Source of the DNA: Acidobacteriota bacterium | GTDB lineage: Bacteria; Acidobacteriota; Holophagae; Holophagales; Holophagaceae | Assembly: GCA_016192145.1 (NCBI GenBank) | Contig: JACPUT010000018.1 | Coordinates: 310,001 to 374,000, forward strand | Direction: 5' to 3' | Length of the DNA stretch: 64,000 bases | In this document: in pieces, positions 62,568 through 64,000 of the stretch | Layout: every line of letters begins with the position of its first letter | Numbering within the stretch: the stretch's first letter is position 1 | The notes under the pieces: generated by a model | Seen by the model: only the letters and a program-made list of their open reading frames with translations | Told to the model about the DNA's origin: nothing | Databases searched by the model: none | Position numbers and translations under genes: made by a program

Positions 62568-63454
62568 GCCCGGTAGGCCCAAGCCTCCGCGAGGTAGGTC
62601 TCCAACCGGAGGGTGGGCCTTCCTAGGAGGGCCTCCGTTCCGTTGGGCTCCACGGCATAGCCCTGCCGGTGGCGATCGAACCCTTCGGCAGTGAAGGGGA
62701 CGAGGTCACTCCAGAAGCCACGGTGGCCCAGGCGGGCTCCCCAGTCGCGGGCGGAATCCTCCGAGAGACGAGGGCCCACGAGGGATTTGCCCGCGGCCGT
62801 GGCGCAGGCTTCCAGCAATTGGCCCCAAGTCCAGGGGGCGCCGCCGAGGCGGGCTTCCTGAACCTCCAGGGTGAGCAGGGCTTCCGCGACGTCTTCCACG
62901 GCGATCGGATCGAGGCGCACCTCCTCCAGGAAGCGTGGGATCACGGGGCTGCGCATCATCCAGGCGCCGATTTCATCCAGGAGGGCATCTCCCGGACCGA
63001 ACATCGGGGCGCTGCGGAGAAGGGTCCAGGGGATGGCGGCGGCTTGGATGATCGCCTCGGCTTCGGCCTTGGTCCGGCTCCAGGCATCGGGCCCATCGGA
63101 ACGCAACGGGGCCAGGTGCACCAGCCGTGTGGCCTGGGTCGCTTCCGCCAGGGCCACCACCTCCCGGGCCACCCCGGGGTGGGCCAGGGCCAGATCGGCC
63201 CCGGGAAGCTCCCGGTTCAATCCGGCGGCGTTGATGATGCGGGGGCCGGGCTCCAAGCCGAAACCGGCCATGAACACCTCGGGGTCGGCTCCGAAGGGCA
63301 GCACCGTGAGGCGGCCGGTGGCCAGGTCCTCGGGGCTGAATCGGGACTCCCCTTCCGCCCGGACGAGCGCGAAGACCTCGTGCCCGGCGGCCATGGCCTG
63401 CCTCACCACCTCACTGCCCACGAAGCCCGTGGCTCCGGCGATGACGACCTGCAT
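62564..63454 (-). CDS. NAD(P)-binding epimerase-like protein (NDUFA9/atypical SDR)
   Basis: The 296-residue product begins with an extended short-chain-dehydrogenase Rossmann motif (VVIAGATGFVGSEVVRQAM). LLRSAPMFGPGD and a following loop are typical of the atypical SDR group that includes complex-I NDUFA9-like proteins. The usual YxxxK pair reads SRTKAEAEAI, so the Tyr is not clear and catalysis is doubtful. It may bind NAD(P) without turning over a sugar. GGAGG 8 bases upstream supports the ATG at 63454; a GTG at 63460 is possible. It is divergent from dnaX. Confidence 0.85.
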   Translation of the reverse strand: MQVVIAGATGFVGSEVVRQAMAAGHEVFALVRAEGESRFSPEDLATGRLTVLPFGADPEVFMAGFGLEPGPRIINAAGLNRELPGADLALAHPGVAREVVALAEATQATRLVHLAPLRSDGPDAWSRTKAEAEAIIQAAAIPWTLLRSAPMFGPGDALLDEIGAWMMRSPVIPRFLEEVRLDPIAVEDVAEALLTLEVQEARLGGAPWTWGQLLEACATAAGKSLVGPRLSEDSARDWGARLGHRGFWSDLVPFTAEGFDRHRQGYAVEPNGTEALLGRPTLRLETYLAEAWAYRA

Positions 63455-63492
63455 GCGCACGCCTCCCTCCGTCCATCGTAAGATGAACGTTC

Positions 63493-64000
63493 ATGTCCAC
63501 CCTGGCCCTGAAATACCGACCCCGCCTGCTGTCCGACCTCGTGGGGCAGGAGGCGAGCGTCAAGGCGCTCACCAACGCTCTGAAGCGGGCCCGGGAGACG
63601 GGCAAGCTGCACCAGGCCTACCTCTTCGCCGGCGTGCGCGGCACGGGCAAGACGAGCACGGCCCGCATCCTGGCCCGCGCGCTGAACTGCGTGCAGGGTC
63701 CCACGGCCACGCCCTGCGGCGTCTGCGATCCCTGCAAGGCCGCCGAGTCCCCGGACCAGAACCTGGACATCGTCGAGATCGACGCCGCCTCCCGGGCTTC
63801 GGTGGAAGATGCCCGCGCCCTCCGCGAGCAGGCCCAGACCCGCCCCGCCTTCTGCCGCTACCGCGTCTACATCGTGGACGAGGTGCACATGCTCTCCCGG
63901 CAGGCCTTCGACGCCTTGCTGAAGGTCATCGAAGAGCCGCCCGCCCACGCCATCTTCGTGCTGGCGACGACGGAGCTGCAGGACGTTCCGGACACGATCA
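63493..64000 (+). CDS. dnaX: DNA polymerase III gamma/tau subunit, N-terminus
   Basis: This gene runs off the right edge; the first 169 codons are present. DnaX is the clamp-loader ATPase that places the sliding clamp. The frame begins MSTLALKYRPRLLSDLVGQE. Walker A is GVRGTGKTSTARILAR, a four-Cys zinc module is C-x8-C-x2-C-x2-C (near residues 60-75; ALNC...CGVCDPC), and Walker B is VYIVDEVHML. LLKVIEEPPAHAIFVLATTEL is the sensor region. dnaX is often followed by ybaB and recR, but here those two lie some 61 kb away, so the usual cluster is split. Confidence 0.96.
   Translation, partial: MSTLALKYRPRLLSDLVGQEASVKALTNALKRARETGKLHQAYLFAGVRGTGKTSTARILARALNCVQGPTATPCGVCDPCKAAESPDQNLDIVEIDAASRASVEDARALREQAQTRPAFCRYRVYIVDEVHMLSRQAFDALLKVIEEPPAHAIFVLATTELQDVPDTI

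Overview
The window is a GC-rich bacterial chromosome segment packed with short-spaced genes on both strands. The gene content is housekeeping (secA, proS, ileS, uvrB, recR, purE, dnaX, accC) mixed with PEGA-domain Ser/Thr kinases, FHA proteins, an M64 peptidase, a CheX/FliL motility trace and many multidomain signalling proteins. This fits an Acidobacteriota lineage of the Holophaga/Geothrix kind. That placement is inference from gene content and base composition, because no rRNA gene is present.

Layout. At 0-8 kb: the start of a FliL-like gene leaving the window, truA, a minus-strand block recR/ybaB/DUF2062/thiL, a ferredoxin, cheX, yqeY and proS. A 340-bp element with 32-bp terminal inverted repeats sits between ybaB and recR. 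At 8-12.7 kb: ndk, secA and rapZ. At 12.8-17 kb: a saccharopine-dehydrogenase-like gene with two APC permeases and the remnant of a third. At 17-22 kb: an exported amidohydrolase, a Rieske oxygenase, mltG, tlyA and a DinB-like gene. At 22-27 kb: a DUF948 gene, then a minus-strand operon of a host-attachment-family protein, an ABC ATPase, an FtsX permease and a membrane-fusion adaptor. At 27-34 kb: uvrB, FHA-GAF-phosphatase, yhbY and FHA-GAF-pseudokinase. At 34-40 kb: biotin carboxylase, biotin carrier, mscL, ileS and lspA. At 40-46 kb: response regulators, an HD protein, a second truA, a PHP phosphoesterase, an FlhB-tail protein and a family-2 glycosyltransferase. At 46-53 kb: the first PEGA kinase, tRNA-Met with a tandem tRNA-derived repeat, a CNNM/CorC-type protein, a CPA2 antiporter and a TolC-like protein. 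At 53-64 kb: a prephenate dehydrogenase-chorismate mutase fusion, an acyl-CoA dehydrogenase, a membrane histidine kinase, a LipB-Nudix fusion, the second PEGA kinase, purE, the M64 peptidase, an NAD-binding epimerase and the start of dnaX.

How genes work together. The two kinases could phosphorylate proteins read by the two FHA proteins. The accC/carrier pair makes the biotin half of an acyl-CoA carboxylase. The ATPase/permease/adaptor genes make a tripartite exporter that could use a TolC-type channel such as the one at 51.9 kb. The dehydrogenase and the permeases suggest amino-acid uptake and breakdown.

The most unusual DNA is non-coding. (1) A 205-bp tandem unit downstream of tRNA-Met carries tRNA 3' fragments and an antisense copy of the tRNA T-arm. 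(2) At two loci (permease and purE) a homologous 5' gene fragment ends in the same palindrome just upstream of the intact gene. (3) At least six intergenic spacers are built from short reiterated words arranged as inverted repeats, each with a different word. (4) A MITE-like multi-hairpin element splits ybaB from recR.
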